Source: Cupriavidus numazuensis (lineage in GTDB: Bacteria; Pseudomonadota; Gammaproteobacteria; Burkholderiales; Burkholderiaceae). Taken from it: DNA of 33,734 nt. Shown piece by piece: positions 23,584-32,090 of the stretch. The DNA lies in contig NZ_CAJPVI010000076.1 in NCBI RefSeq assembly GCF_905397435.1, positions 1-33,734 of the forward strand, read 5' to 3'. The stretch's first letter is position 1. Every line of letters starts with the position of its first letter. The position numbers and the translations under genes were made by a program. The notes below the pieces were generated by a model. The model ran no database searches. It was not told where the DNA came from and saw only the letters and a program-made list of their open reading frames with translations.

Positions 23584-24420
23584 ATGCCGAAGCCTAGCCC
23601 CGATATCGACAACAACGCCGACACCGACGACGCCAAAGACCAGCAACTGGTCTCCCCCGTCATCCGCGGCCTGCGGCTGCTTCGCTTCATTGCCGAAGGC
23701 GGCTCGACCGCCAATCTCAGCGAAGTCGGCCGGCGCATCGACGTCAACCGTGTCACGGTGATGCGGCTGCTCGCGACGCTAGAGCACGAAGGCATGCTGG
23801 AACGCCTGCCGCAGGGCGGGCATGAGATCGGATTCGGGTTCCTGAAGCTGGCTTCGCGCGTGCTGGCAGCCAACGACCTGACCACATTCGCACGGCGCGT
23901 GCTCGCGCGGCTCAGCGGATCGCTGCAGCTATCGGCCTACCTCGTCGTGCGCGATGGCGGCCATGCGCTCTATCTGCTGCGCGATATGCCTAACACCTCG
24001 CTGGTCAGCAATATCCAGGTCGGCAGCCGCGTGGCCGCGCACCTCACCACGCCGGGTCGGATGCTGATCGCCGATCTGCCACCTGAAGAACTGCGCGCCT
24101 TGCTTGGCGATGACCCGCTGCCTACCGTGACCGGCCAGAGCCCGGCCACGCATGCGCGGCTGGCCGATATTCTGGCCGCCGACCGAGAACGCGGCTGCGC
24201 ATGGAGCTTTTCCGCGTTTGAAGCAGGTATCGATTCGTGCGGAGCGCCTGTACGCGATGCCAGCGGAGAAGTGATCGCCGCGATCAGCGTGGCGGGTCCG
24301 CAGCAGCGCTTCGAAACCGACAGCACGCTGCGCGAGCGCGTCGAGCGCGAGGTCAAGGCCGCGGCACGCGACCTGTCAGCATTGCTCGGCGACCGCGCCA
24401 GCAGCGGCCGTCAGCGCTAG
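23584..24420 (+). CDS. IclR-family transcriptional regulator
   Basis: The product has 278 residues. The N-terminal winged helix (about 20-85) reads SPVIRGLRLLRFIAEGG, NLSEVGRRIDVNRVTVMRLLATLEHEGML. The C-terminal effector domain (about 95-270) ends with SFSAFEAGIDSCGAPVRDASGEVIAAISVAG, the usual IclR effector signature. It probably controls the monooxygenase gene just upstream through the half-site array at 22064. No ribosome-binding site is visible before the ATG at 23584, and a strong hairpin lies immediately upstream, so its own expression may be low. An upstream in-frame ATG at 23494 lies inside the repeat element and was rejected. It converges with the Bug receptor gene, 12 bases away. 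Confidence 0.9.
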   Translation: MPKPSPDIDNNADTDDAKDQQLVSPVIRGLRLLRFIAEGGSTANLSEVGRRIDVNRVTVMRLLATLEHEGMLERLPQGGHEIGFGFLKLASRVLAANDLTTFARRVLARLSGSLQLSAYLVVRDGGHALYLLRDMPNTSLVSNIQVGSRVAAHLTTPGRMLIADLPPEELRALLGDDPLPTVTGQSPATHARLADILAADRERGCAWSFSAFEAGIDSCGAPVRDASGEVIAAISVAGPQQRFETDSTLRERVEREVKAAARDLSALLGDRASSGRQR

Positions 24421-24432
24421 CGCAGCTGGCCG

Positions 24433-25464
24433 TTATTCGGCCTTGATGTCGTATTCGCGGATCAGCTTCGCCCACGCGGCAGTTTCTTCTCGGATGCGTG
24501 CGGCGAGCGCGTCAGGCGTGCTGGCCACTGGCTCCATGCCTTGACGCTGAAGGTCGGCCCGTACGGCAGCGGTGCCCAGCAATGCGCGCACCTCGGTGGC
24601 GAGGCCGTCGACGGCCGCTGCCGGTGTCGCACGCGGCACCAGCAGCGCATACCACGAACTGACATCGATACCTGTCACGCCCTGCTCGGCCAGCGACGGC
24701 ACGCCGGGCGCCGCCGGCGAACGCTTCGACTGCGTCACCGCCAGCGCGCGCAGCTTGCCTGACTGGATGAACGGCGCGAGCGTCGGCCACGTACCGAGCA
24801 GCACCGGCACCTGCCCGCCCACCACGTCATTGAGCGCCTGCGTCGTGCCCTTGTATGGCACATGCATCAGCGTCACGTTGGCCTTGTGCCGGAACAGCTC
24901 GCCCGCCAGATGCAGGCCACTGCCGACACCGGGGCTCGCATAACCCATCGGTGAACCCGCCTGCGCCGCTTGCCGCGCGAGCCCGATCAGTTCCTGCACG
25001 GATTTCGCCTTGACCGCTGGATGCACGGCCAGCACGTTAGGCGAACTCGCGAGCAGCGACACCGGCCGGAAATCGCGCTCGACCTGATAGGACAGCGCCG
25101 GGAACAGCGTCGGGTTGATGGTCAGGTTGCCGGCAGGCACCACGAGCAGCGTGCAGCCATCGCCCGCGGCGCGGCGTACGGCGTCGATGCCGATATTGCC
25201 GTTTGCACCGGGCTTGTTGTCGACGATGTAGGGAACGTCCGCGTGCCGCTGCTGCAGCCCGTGCGAAAGCGTTCGCGCCAGTTGGTCAGCGGGGCCGCCG
25301 GCCGGGAACGGGACGACGATGCGCACATTGGCGCAGGCGGCCTCGGCATGCTGGGTGACCATGCCGGCCGTTGCCAGCAGGGTTGCAGCCACGGTGGTGA
25401 GCCACCGGCGCTTGGTATGGATAGCGGGCATCTTGTTGTGGGGGCTGGTGTTGCTGTGCTGCAT
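24433..25464 (-). CDS. Bug-family (TctC-like) periplasmic solute-binding receptor
   Basis: The product has 343 residues. An N-terminal basic stretch (KRRW) and a hydrophobic core end near AEAACANVR (about 20-45). Family signatures follow: VRIVVPFPAGGPADQLAR, NKPGANGNIGIDAV, HVPYKGTTQALNDVVGGQ, LRALAVTQSKRSPAAPGVPSLAEQG. It is exported to the periplasm and binds a small ligand; no TctAB permease is nearby. It lies 12 bases after the stop of the second IclR gene on the same strand, so the two form an operon and the receptor is likely induced with the pathway. A second methionine at residue 12 is an alternative start. It has an extra cysteine pair in the mature part (ACANV and DGCTLL) that could form a disulphide. 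Confidence 0.9.
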   Translation of the reverse strand: MQHSNTSPHNKMPAIHTKRRWLTTVAATLLATAGMVTQHAEAACANVRIVVPFPAGGPADQLARTLSHGLQQRHADVPYIVDNKPGANGNIGIDAVRRAAGDGCTLLVVPAGNLTINPTLFPALSYQVERDFRPVSLLASSPNVLAVHPAVKAKSVQELIGLARQAAQAGSPMGYASPGVGSGLHLAGELFRHKANVTLMHVPYKGTTQALNDVVGGQVPVLLGTWPTLAPFIQSGKLRALAVTQSKRSPAAPGVPSLAEQGVTGIDVSSWYALLVPRATPAAAVDGLATEVRALLGTAAVRADLQRQGMEPVASTPDALAARIREETAAWAKLIREYDIKAE

Positions 25465-25476
25465 TGTCTGAGTGCT

Positions 25477-26301
25477 TCAGCCCAGGCCAAAAGGCCGGGG
25501 CGGTTCGGGCGGACGGTAGTCGAGCAGCCGCGACAGTTCCGCAGCGGCGTTCCTGACCATTTCCACCATGGTGTCCAGTTGATCCGGATCGATGCGTGAA
25601 GCGGGAATGGTTGCCCCGAGCGCTGCGACCACCTTGCCGGTGCGGTCGCGCACGGGTGCCGCGATGGTCGAGATGCTGGCCTCGAAGAAACCTTCCTGCA
25701 GCACATAGCCGCGTTCACGGTCACGCTGGACCATGTCGTAGAGTTCCTCGACCGTGCGCGGCGTGCTTTCCGAGAACACTTCGAGTTGTGATTCGGGATA
25801 CAGTGCGCGCAGTTCGTCGAGCGACAGGTCTTCGAGCAGTACGCGTCCGAGCACCGTCGCATGCGCCGGCAAGCGCGTCCCGACGTTGACCGTGCTGGCA
25901 AACGGGCGCGGTGCCACGGACTTGGCCACATAGACAATCGAGCGACCGTCGCGCACGACCAGATTGCACGGATAGTGGATTTCGTCGCGCAGGCGGTCCA
26001 GCAACGGGCGGCCAAGCTCGGTCAGTTCCAGGGAGGCCAGGTAATCGAAGCCAAGCCGCAGCACCGCCATGCCGAGCCGGAATTCCCGGCCGCCATCGGT
26101 GCGCTCGACAAAGCCCATCATCTCGAGCGTAGCCAGCAGCCGGAAAACCGTCGAGCGCGGCACCTTCAGGCGCCGCGCCAGCTCAGCGGCCGACAGCGTG
26201 CGCTCGCGGCTGCTGAATTCCCCCAGCAACCGCAGGCCGCGCTCCAGCCCGGGCACGATGTACTTGTCCTGGGCGTCTTCGGGCGGCGATTCGGTGGTCA
26301 T
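25477..26301 (-). CDS. IclR-family transcriptional regulator (second copy)
   Basis: The 274-residue protein has the IclR winged-helix domain (about 15-80; VPGLERGLRLLGEFSSRERTLS, LKVPRSTVFRLLATLEMMGFV). The effector domain ends with EGFFEASISTIAAPVRDRTGKVVAALGATIP. It differs in sequence from the copy at 23584 except at family motifs, so it probably answers to another effector. It heads a two-gene operon with the Bug receptor and lies downstream of the molybdenum hydroxylase operon on the same strand. Its own promoter was not clear; a 10-bp palindrome CGGGTACCCG at 26420-26429 lies 119 bases upstream. Confidence 0.9.
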   Translation of the reverse strand: MTTESPPEDAQDKYIVPGLERGLRLLGEFSSRERTLSAAELARRLKVPRSTVFRLLATLEMMGFVERTDGGREFRLGMAVLRLGFDYLASLELTELGRPLLDRLRDEIHYPCNLVVRDGRSIVYVAKSVAPRPFASTVNVGTRLPAHATVLGRVLLEDLSLDELRALYPESQLEVFSESTPRTVEELYDMVQRDRERGYVLQEGFFEASISTIAAPVRDRTGKVVAALGATIPASRIDPDQLDTMVEMVRNAAAELSRLLDYRPPEPPRPFGLG

Positions 26302-26448
26302 GGTCTGTCTCTGCTATGGCGAGTTTTGGCGTTCTGGACGTGCTTCGGGTGCTTTGCGGGGCGGTTTCCCGCTGCCGCATGCATCCGTAACTGTCCCATA
26401 TATCACGCCTGAGCCCCGTCGGGTACCCGTCACGCCGACAAACCCCGC

Positions 26449-26474
26449 GTGGCGGCAGGTTGTTCGCCCGCCAC
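26449..26474 (-). terminator. Hairpin after the coxG-like gene
   Basis: GTGGCGG (26449-26455) pairs with CCGCCAC (26468-26474) over a 12-base loop, starting 18 bases after the coxG stop codon on the minus strand. No uridine tract follows. It may partly separate the hydroxylase operon from the iclR-bug genes. Confidence 0.4.
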
Positions 26475-26491
26475 CACACGTTCCCCCGCCC

Positions 26492-27256
26492 TTACTTCAG
26501 ATAGTCCCGCAGCCAAGCCGCGCACTGCTCGCCATGCTGGGCCGGCCAGCGCACGACGATGGTCTCGTCGCGGCGGCGCAGTTCCACGCAGATGTCCGAG
26601 ACCGGGCCGCGCTGCACCGGTGCGCGCCCCAGCAGCCGCGACAGGAAGCCGCCGTTGCCGCCGCCGTGGCCGTTACCGTTCCAGACCGGCGCGCTCGCCG
26701 CGTGTCCGTTGTGCGCGGCGACCGATGCAGGCGCCGCCGCCGGCATGGCAGCAGGTGCCGTTGCGGCCGGCGTCGCAGCCGGAACCGCTGCCGCCACGGC
26801 CTGCCCGGCCTGCGGCGACAACCGCGCGAGCAGGTTGGCGCCGAACTCGTCCCACATCCGGTCAGCCTTGGTCTTCATCACGCTCAGGCCGAAGGTGCCG
26901 AGCCGCCCCAGCACATCGACCTGTACCTTGATGCGCAACTGCGTCGAGCCATCTTCCTGCTCCGTCAGGAACATCTCGCTCGTCTGCCGCAGCGAACTCG
27001 CCACCGAGGCATCCTCCCCGGTCCCTTCGGTACGCAGGTAGTGCGGCGCGCGCGTCTCGACGATCTTCGTATGCAGGCGGAAGCGTGCGTTGATGAACGC
27101 GATCTTCACCGCCATATGCGCGATGTACTCGACATCGCTGATGACCTCGATCGATTCCATGCCGGGCACGCAAGCGCCCATCACGTTCGGGTCGAGCATC
27201 AGTTCCCACACGCGTGCCGGCGGCGCCGCGGTGACCAGGGTCTTTTCAATTTCCAC
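26492..27256 (-). CDS. CoxG-like SRPBCC-domain protein with C-terminal extension
   Basis: From the GTG at 27256 the product has 254 residues. Residues 1-150 match the CoxG/polyketide-cyclase-like SRPBCC fold (MEIEKTLVTAAPPARVWELM, VMGACVPGMESIE, VDVLGRLGTFGLSVM). An alanine/proline-rich linker (about 155-200) and a short C-terminal domain (VSDICVELRRRDETIVVRW, ending WLRDYLK) follow. CoxG proteins accompany molybdenum hydroxylases and are thought to anchor them to the membrane; residues after FLSRLLG would be the likely contact. The GTG overlaps the end of the small-subunit gene by 11 bases, and GGAG precedes it, so translation is coupled. Confidence 0.85.
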   Translation of the reverse strand: MEIEKTLVTAAPPARVWELMLDPNVMGACVPGMESIEVISDVEYIAHMAVKIAFINARFRLHTKIVETRAPHYLRTEGTGEDASVASSLRQTSEMFLTEQEDGSTQLRIKVQVDVLGRLGTFGLSVMKTKADRMWDEFGANLLARLSPQAGQAVAAAVPAATPAATAPAAMPAAAPASVAAHNGHAASAPVWNGNGHGGGNGGFLSRLLGRAPVQRGPVSDICVELRRRDETIVVRWPAQHGEQCAAWLRDYLK

Positions 27257-27722
27257 GCATTTTCTCCGCGGCGGACAGGATGGATTCGACGATGCCGACA
27301 TAGCCCGTGCAGCGGCACAGGTTGCCGTTCAGACCGTGGCGGACTTCCTCTTCCGTTGGGTTGGGATTGTTGGCCAGCAGCGCGCACGACGTCATCAGGA
27401 AGCCCGGCGTGCAGTAGCCGCACTGCAGTCCGCCGCATTCCATGAAGCACTGCTGCAGCGGGTGCAGTTCACCGTCGGCGGCCAGGCCTTCGACGGTCAT
27501 CACGTGGCGGCCGCGGACCTGTGAGGCCAGCATCAGGCAGGACTTGACGGCCTCGCCGTCGACCAGCACCGTGCAGGCGCCGCAGATGCCGGTCTCGCAG
27601 CCGCGCTTGGTGCCGGTCAGGTTCAGGTCGTCGCGCAGCAGGTCGGACAGCATGCGCCGCGCGGGGACCTCGACGGTATGTTCTTCACCGTTGACGGTGA
27701 CATCGATGGTGACTTTGTTCAT
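27246..27722 (-). CDS. Molybdenum hydroxylase, small [2Fe-2S] subunit
   Basis: The 158-residue protein holds two iron-sulphur clusters. The plant-ferredoxin-type cluster uses C42, C47, C50 and C62 (GCETGICGACTVLVDG). The second, in the helical domain, uses C101, C104, C136 and C138 (CGYCTPGF, LCRCTGY). This matches CoxS, NdhS and the small subunits of related dehydrogenases. It passes electrons from the molybdenum site to FAD. GAGGAG lies seven bases before the ATG, which comes 10 bases after the stop of the FAD subunit gene. Confidence 0.94.
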   Translation of the reverse strand: MNKVTIDVTVNGEEHTVEVPARRMLSDLLRDDLNLTGTKRGCETGICGACTVLVDGEAVKSCLMLASQVRGRHVMTVEGLAADGELHPLQQCFMECGGLQCGYCTPGFLMTSCALLANNPNPTEEEVRHGLNGNLCRCTGYVGIVESILSAAEKMRGN

Positions 27723-27732
27723 GGGCAACTCC

Positions 27733-28599
27733 TCAGTCCGCAGCCACGCCGAACAGCTCGGCGATGGTGCGGCGTGCGACCGTGCACACGATATGGCGGC
27801 GGAAATCCTCCGTGCCGCGCATGTCCGATACCGCGTTGATGTCAGCGGCGACAATGTCAGCAGCTTCGGCCGCCAGCTCTGCAGTCACGGTCTTGCCGGA
27901 CAGCAGCGACTCGGCGCGGTGCAGGCGGGCCGGGATGGGCGTGGATGCACCGACCGCCAGACGCGCGTCCAAGCAGAAATCGCCCTCGCGCCGCACCGAC
28001 AGTGCCACGCTGGCGAGCGGCCGGTGTTCCGCGGCGGTGCGCAGGAAGCGCGCATAGCGTCCGTCCGCGCCGGCTGCCGGCGCAGGCAAGCGGATCTCGG
28101 TCACGATCTCACCGGGAGTCAGTGCGGTGACGTAGTAATCGACGAGGAAATCCTCGATCGCCAGCACACGTTCACCGCCCGGGCCGCTCAGCACGATCTG
28201 CGCGCCGAGCGCCATCAGGCAGCCCGGCGGATCGGTGGCCGGATCGGCATAGCAAAGGTTGCCGCCGATCGTGCCCTGGTTGCGCACCTGTGGATTCGCC
28301 ACGCGCGAAGCCATGCTCGCCAGCATCGGGTAATGCGCCTGCACGACGGGCGAACGCGCGACCTCTGCATGCAGGGTCAGCGCGCCGATGCGCAGCCCCT
28401 GCTTCGGATCGAACGTGATGCCGCGCAGCGCATCGAGCCCGCCAAGATAGACCACATGGCTCGGCGTCACCATGCGCTGGCGCATGCCAAGCATCAGCGC
28501 CGTACCGCCCGCGTACGCGCGGCAGTTGTCGCCGAGGTCGGCCAGCATGCGGCTCGCTTCGCCGACCGTGGCCGGCTCCAGGAATTCGAAATCACGCAT
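27733..28599 (-). CDS. Molybdenum hydroxylase, medium FAD-binding subunit
   Basis: The 288-residue protein has the FAD-binding motifs of the CoxM/XdhB type: AGGTALMLGMRQ (residues 30-41), then TIGGNLCYADPATD (110-123). The C-terminal domain is of the CO dehydrogenase flavoprotein type. It receives electrons from the small subunit and hands them to an acceptor. Its ATG overlaps the end of the large-subunit gene by 8 bases. A much longer upstream reading frame exists but runs inside the large-subunit gene and was rejected. Confidence 0.93.
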   Translation of the reverse strand: MRDFEFLEPATVGEASRMLADLGDNCRAYAGGTALMLGMRQRMVTPSHVVYLGGLDALRGITFDPKQGLRIGALTLHAEVARSPVVQAHYPMLASMASRVANPQVRNQGTIGGNLCYADPATDPPGCLMALGAQIVLSGPGGERVLAIEDFLVDYYVTALTPGEIVTEIRLPAPAAGADGRYARFLRTAAEHRPLASVALSVRREGDFCLDARLAVGASTPIPARLHRAESLLSGKTVTAELAAEAADIVAADINAVSDMRGTEDFRRHIVCTVARRTIAELFGVAAD

Positions 28600-30889
28600 G
28601 GGCGCTCTCCTTCTCCATCTCTTCGCGCTCGCGCAATGCAGCCAGCACCTTCTCGGGCGTGATCGGCAGCGAATGAATGCGTATGCCGATGGCGTGATGC
28701 ACCGCGTTGGCAATCGCCGCTGCGCCGGGCAGGATCGCCGTCTCGCTCGCGCCCTTGGCGCCGAACGGGCCGTTGGGATCGTTCGACTCGACGAGGTCCG
28801 TGCGCAGCATCGGCAGCGCATCGGCCGTGGCCATGGTGTAGTCGGCGAAGTTGCCGTTCTGCAGGCGACCGTCTTCGTAGCGCAGGTGCTCGTAGAGCGT
28901 CCAGCCGATGGCCTGCACCGTAGCACCGTGCGTCTGGCCGTGCACCGCAAGCGGGTTGATGGCTTTGCCGCAGTCATCGGCGACAAAGCTGTCGATCACG
29001 GTCACGCGGCCCGTGCAGGTATCGACCTCCACTTCCACCGCCTGCGCCGCGAACGAATAGGCGGGCGCGATGTTGCCGTAGTAGTTGGCGTCATGCATCA
29101 CCGTGGGCGCGTCATAGGTGGCGCGCACATGGATGCCTTCGCCGCCGTGGCGGAAGATATGGAGCCGTGCGATTTCTGCGAGCGTGGCCGACTTGTCCGG
29201 CTGGCCCGGCACGCTGATGCGGCCATCGGCAAACACCAAGCTTTCCACATCGACGCCGAACTTTTCGGCCGCCAGCCCCATCACCTTCTGCTTCGCTTCA
29301 CGCGCCGCACGCAGCACGGCGTTGCCCGAGATGATCGTCACGCGCGACGCGAGCGACCCGAGGCAGAACGGCGAGGTATCGGTATCCGGCGCCATCACGG
29401 TCACGTGCGACAGCGGAATCCCCATCTCCTGTGCGCAGATCTGGCTCAGCATGGTGTTGGCGCCCTGCCCCATGTCGCATTCGCTGGTCTGCAGCATCAC
29501 GCGGCCATCTTCGTTGAGCTTGAGCAGGATGGTCGAGCCATCCCAGTTGCCGAGCGTGCGGTTGCCGCTGACGTGCATCGCCGCCGCAATGCCCACGCCG
29601 CGCCGGCGCGTGCCGGTGCCGCGCGGCGCTTCGCGCTTGGCGTCCCAGCCGATTGCCTTGCGCGTCATCTCCAGGCATTCCTGCATGCCCGTGCTGCCAA
29701 TCTGCCAGCCATGCACGCTGGTCTCGCCGCGGCCGATCGCATTGCGCTTGTGTACTTCAATCGGGTCCATGCCGATCATCCCGGCCAGCACCGTCAGGTG
29801 GCAGTTCAGCGGGAACAGCATCTGCTGCCCGCCGAAGCCGCGGAACGCACCGCGCGGCGGGTTGTTCGTGTACGCGAGCACCGCATGCGATCGCACATTG
29901 GTCACGCGATGCATGTTGTCGCTGCGCATGGCGCTGACGTGCATGACGTCGCCGGCCAGGCCCGCATACGCGCCGCACTCGGCCGTGATGCGCACATCCT
30001 TGGCCACGATCATGCCGTCGGCGGACAGCCCGATGCGCAGCCACACCTTTGCCGGCACGCTCGCGCGCGCGCCCTGGAAATCTTCGAGGCGATTGTTGAC
30101 CATCCGCACCGGACGATTGAGCTTCGTCGCCAGGAACGCGCAGATCAGGCTGTTGTTCTCCTCGACGATCTTCGCGCCGAAGCCGCCGCCCGTGGTCGCC
30201 TGCACCACGCGGATCGTCGATGCCGGCCGATCCAGCGCCTCGGCCAATCGGCTGCGCGCGAGGAACACCGACTGCGTCGACGCGTACACCGTCAGGCGCC
30301 CGTTGCCGTCCTGCGTCGCGACCGACGCCATCGGCTCCAGATAGCCCGGGTACTGCGAATGCATGTCGTACGTGGCCTCGTACACCGCGGCGGCCTCGGC
30401 AAAGCCGGCCTCAACATCGCCGCGCTCGATATGCATCTCATGGCCGATATTGCTTGTGCCGGCATGGACTTCCAACGCCCCGTCGGCCAGTGCGGCCTCG
30501 GGGCTCAGCAGCGCAGGCAGTTCCTCGTACTCGACGCGGATCAGGTCGAGTGCATCGCGCGCGATTTCCTCGCTGACCGCGACCACGGCCGCCACTTCCT
30601 CGCCGACGTGGCGCACCACGCCGACAGCGAGGACGCGCTGCTCCTTGCGGTGCGGCCCCCACAGGCGCGTGGGCGTATCGCGCCCGGTCACCACCAGCTT
30701 GACACCGGGCAGCGCCTTCGCCGCCGCGGTGTCAATGCCGACGATGCGCGCATGCGGGTGCGGGCTGCGCAGCACCTTCGCATGCAGCATGCCGGGCAGC
30801 TTGATATCGCCGGCATACTGCGCGCGTCCCATGACCTTCTCCCGCGCGGTCACCTGCGGCGTGGACGCTCCCACGATGGACTGGCTCAT
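28592..30889 (-). CDS. Molybdenum hydroxylase, large molybdopterin-binding subunit (xanthine dehydrogenase family)
   Basis: The 765-residue protein carries the molybdenum-cofactor motifs GGGFGAK (234-240), PRGAFRGFGG (345-354) and GAKGASE (710-716), in which E716 is the expected catalytic glutamate. The active-site loop is the PRGAFRGFG form of xanthine dehydrogenase, nicotinate and hydroxybenzoyl-CoA enzymes, and not the CSFR loop of CO dehydrogenase. It hydroxylates a carbon next to a ring nitrogen or removes a ring hydroxyl; the substrate is unknown. The ATG at 30889 has a strong AGGAGG; an earlier ATG at 30916 lacks one. The gene order is bug-large-medium-small-coxG. No XdhC/CoxF-like maturation gene is present in the window. 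Confidence 0.94.
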   Translation of the reverse strand: MSQSIVGASTPQVTAREKVMGRAQYAGDIKLPGMLHAKVLRSPHPHARIVGIDTAAAKALPGVKLVVTGRDTPTRLWGPHRKEQRVLAVGVVRHVGEEVAAVVAVSEEIARDALDLIRVEYEELPALLSPEAALADGALEVHAGTSNIGHEMHIERGDVEAGFAEAAAVYEATYDMHSQYPGYLEPMASVATQDGNGRLTVYASTQSVFLARSRLAEALDRPASTIRVVQATTGGGFGAKIVEENNSLICAFLATKLNRPVRMVNNRLEDFQGARASVPAKVWLRIGLSADGMIVAKDVRITAECGAYAGLAGDVMHVSAMRSDNMHRVTNVRSHAVLAYTNNPPRGAFRGFGGQQMLFPLNCHLTVLAGMIGMDPIEVHKRNAIGRGETSVHGWQIGSTGMQECLEMTRKAIGWDAKREAPRGTGTRRRGVGIAAAMHVSGNRTLGNWDGSTILLKLNEDGRVMLQTSECDMGQGANTMLSQICAQEMGIPLSHVTVMAPDTDTSPFCLGSLASRVTIISGNAVLRAAREAKQKVMGLAAEKFGVDVESLVFADGRISVPGQPDKSATLAEIARLHIFRHGGEGIHVRATYDAPTVMHDANYYGNIAPAYSFAAQAVEVEVDTCTGRVTVIDSFVADDCGKAINPLAVHGQTHGATVQAIGWTLYEHLRYEDGRLQNGNFADYTMATADALPMLRTDLVESNDPNGPFGAKGASETAILPGAAAIANAVHHAIGIRIHSLPITPEKVLAALREREEMEKESAHA

Positions 30890-30935
30890 GCCCGCCTCCT
30901 GCGTCTTGTGTTGCATGGATCTGCTGCGCCTTGCG

Positions 30936-31922
30936 TCATTCCGCCGAGATGCCCATGTCGCGGATCACCTTGCCAAGGCGCTCGTAATCCGAAGCGTTTA
31001 CCTTGTCGAGCGCAGCGGGCGCACCGCCGACCGGAATCGCGCCGAACGTGGCCATCTTCTCGGTGACGTCCGGCAGCCGGATCACTTCGTTGAGCTGCTC
31101 GTTGAGCACCTTCACGATCTCGGCGGGCGTGCCCTTGGGCGCCATCACGCCGTGCCAGGCGCCGACCACCACGTCCTTGTAGCCAAGCTCGGCCAGCGTC
31201 GGCACATTGGGCAGCAGCGCCGAGCGCTTGGCGTCGGTGATAGCCAGCGGAATCAGCCTGCCGGTGTTGATGTACTGCGCGACCGGACCCAGCGTCACGT
31301 ACGCGAAGCTCACGTGGCCGGCGACCACGTCATTGACGGCCGGCGCCACGCCCTTGTACGGCACGTGCTGGATCTTCACGCCCGCGGCGCGATTCAGCAT
31401 CTCGCCGGCGATGTGCATCGGCGAACCGGCGCCCGGGCTGCCGTAGGTGAAGTTCTTGCCCGCCTTGGCCGCGGCGATCATCTCGGGAACCGTCTTGACG
31501 CCAGCCGCCGGGTTGGCCACCAGCAGCACCGCCTGCACCGCGGTCTGGATCACGGGCGTGAAGCCATGCAGCGGGTCATAGCTCGATGCCGGCGCGAGCT
31601 TGAGCACCATCGGCGCGAGCGTGAACGGGTTCGGCGTATAGAGCAGCGTGTAGCCATCGGCCGGCGCACGACTCACGAAGGAAGTCCCGACCACGCCAGC
31701 GGCGCCCGGCCGGTTCTCCACGATCACCGGCTGCTTGAGGCGGGCCGACAGCTTGTCGGCGTACAGGCGCGCCATGGCGTCGGTATCGCCGCCCGGCGGA
31801 TAGGCGACCACCATAGTCACGGTCTTGGTCGGATAGGCAGCGGCAGCGGCCGTGCTGCCCTCGGCTAGCACCAGCGCTGCCATGGCAGTGGCAGCAAGGA
31901 AAAGTCGGCGGTCTCGTTTCAT
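30936..31922 (-). CDS. Bug-family (TctC-like) periplasmic receptor heading the molybdenum hydroxylase operon
   Basis: The 328-residue protein begins MKRDRRLFLAATAMAALVLAE with signal cleavage near AAAAYPTKT (about 25-32). Family signatures are VTMVVAYPPGGDTDAMAR, NRPGAAGVVGTSFV, HVPYKGVAPAVNDVVAGH, LPNVPTLAELG. AGGAG precedes the ATG at 31922; a TTG one codon earlier was not chosen. The large-subunit gene follows after 46 bases, which ties the receptor to the hydroxylase and makes it likely that both deal with the same compound, outside and inside the cell. The ligand is unknown and no TctAB partner is nearby. Confidence 0.92.
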   Translation of the reverse strand: MKRDRRLFLAATAMAALVLAEGSTAAAAAYPTKTVTMVVAYPPGGDTDAMARLYADKLSARLKQPVIVENRPGAAGVVGTSFVSRAPADGYTLLYTPNPFTLAPMVLKLAPASSYDPLHGFTPVIQTAVQAVLLVANPAAGVKTVPEMIAAAKAGKNFTYGSPGAGSPMHIAGEMLNRAAGVKIQHVPYKGVAPAVNDVVAGHVSFAYVTLGPVAQYINTGRLIPLAITDAKRSALLPNVPTLAELGYKDVVVGAWHGVMAPKGTPAEIVKVLNEQLNEVIRLPDVTEKMATFGAIPVGGAPAALDKVNASDYERLGKVIRDMGISAE

Positions 31923-32001
31923 CAACAGCTCCTGTGGGGGCGCTTCGCGGCGGGAGTCGGGTCGGTTGTACTCAACGCGAAGACAGGGTTGGCTCGATGG
32001 A

Positions 32002-32021
32002 AAACACCTCTACGAGTGTTT
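32002..32021 (-). repeat. Imperfect inverted repeat in the bug leader
   Basis: AAACAC (32002-32007) pairs with GTGTTT (32016-32021) around CTCTACGA. It falls in the 5' untranslated region of the hydroxylase operon, about 80 bases before the start codon. It could be an operator or a small mRNA hairpin. Confidence 0.4.
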
Positions 32022-32035
32022 CATTAGCAAAACGT

Positions 32036-32054
32036 ATGTTCACATCAGGAACAT
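32036..32054. promoter_or_regulatory. Operator candidate at the start point of the hydroxylase operon
   Basis: ATGTTC (32036-32041) and GAACAT (32049-32054) form an inverted repeat with a 7-base spacer. It covers the expected transcription start of the minus-strand promoter at 32061-32089. It may bind the MarR regulator or one of the IclR regulators. Confidence 0.45.
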
Positions 32055-32060
32055 GCATAC

Positions 32061-32089
32061 ATGCTAGGTCGCGTTTGTTGACTACTCAA
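32061..32089 (-). promoter_or_regulatory. Promoter of the bug-molybdenum hydroxylase operon
   Basis: On the minus strand TTGAGT (32089 to 32084) and TAGCAT (32066 to 32061) are separated by 17 bases. Transcription would start near 32055, giving a leader of about 130 bases before the Bug start codon. The -35 box is inside the inverted repeat at 32077-32090. Confidence 0.55.
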
Positions 32090-32090
32090 C
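32077..32090. promoter_or_regulatory. MarR-type operator candidate overlapping the -35 box
   Basis: GTTGA-CTAC-TCAAC is a 14-bp inverted repeat with the TTG/CAA character common in MarR operators. It covers the -35 box of the divergent hydroxylase operon and lies 180 bases before the marR start codon. A consensus TTGACA at 32107-32112 lies nearby but has no good -10 partner. Confidence 0.55.

Noticed and set aside
28472..31066. Long open frame of 864 codons on the plus strand opposite the molybdenum hydroxylase genes
   Set aside because: It is antisense to clearly conserved large- and medium-subunit genes, is rich in His and Arg, and has no family motif. This is typical of a GC-rich shadow frame.
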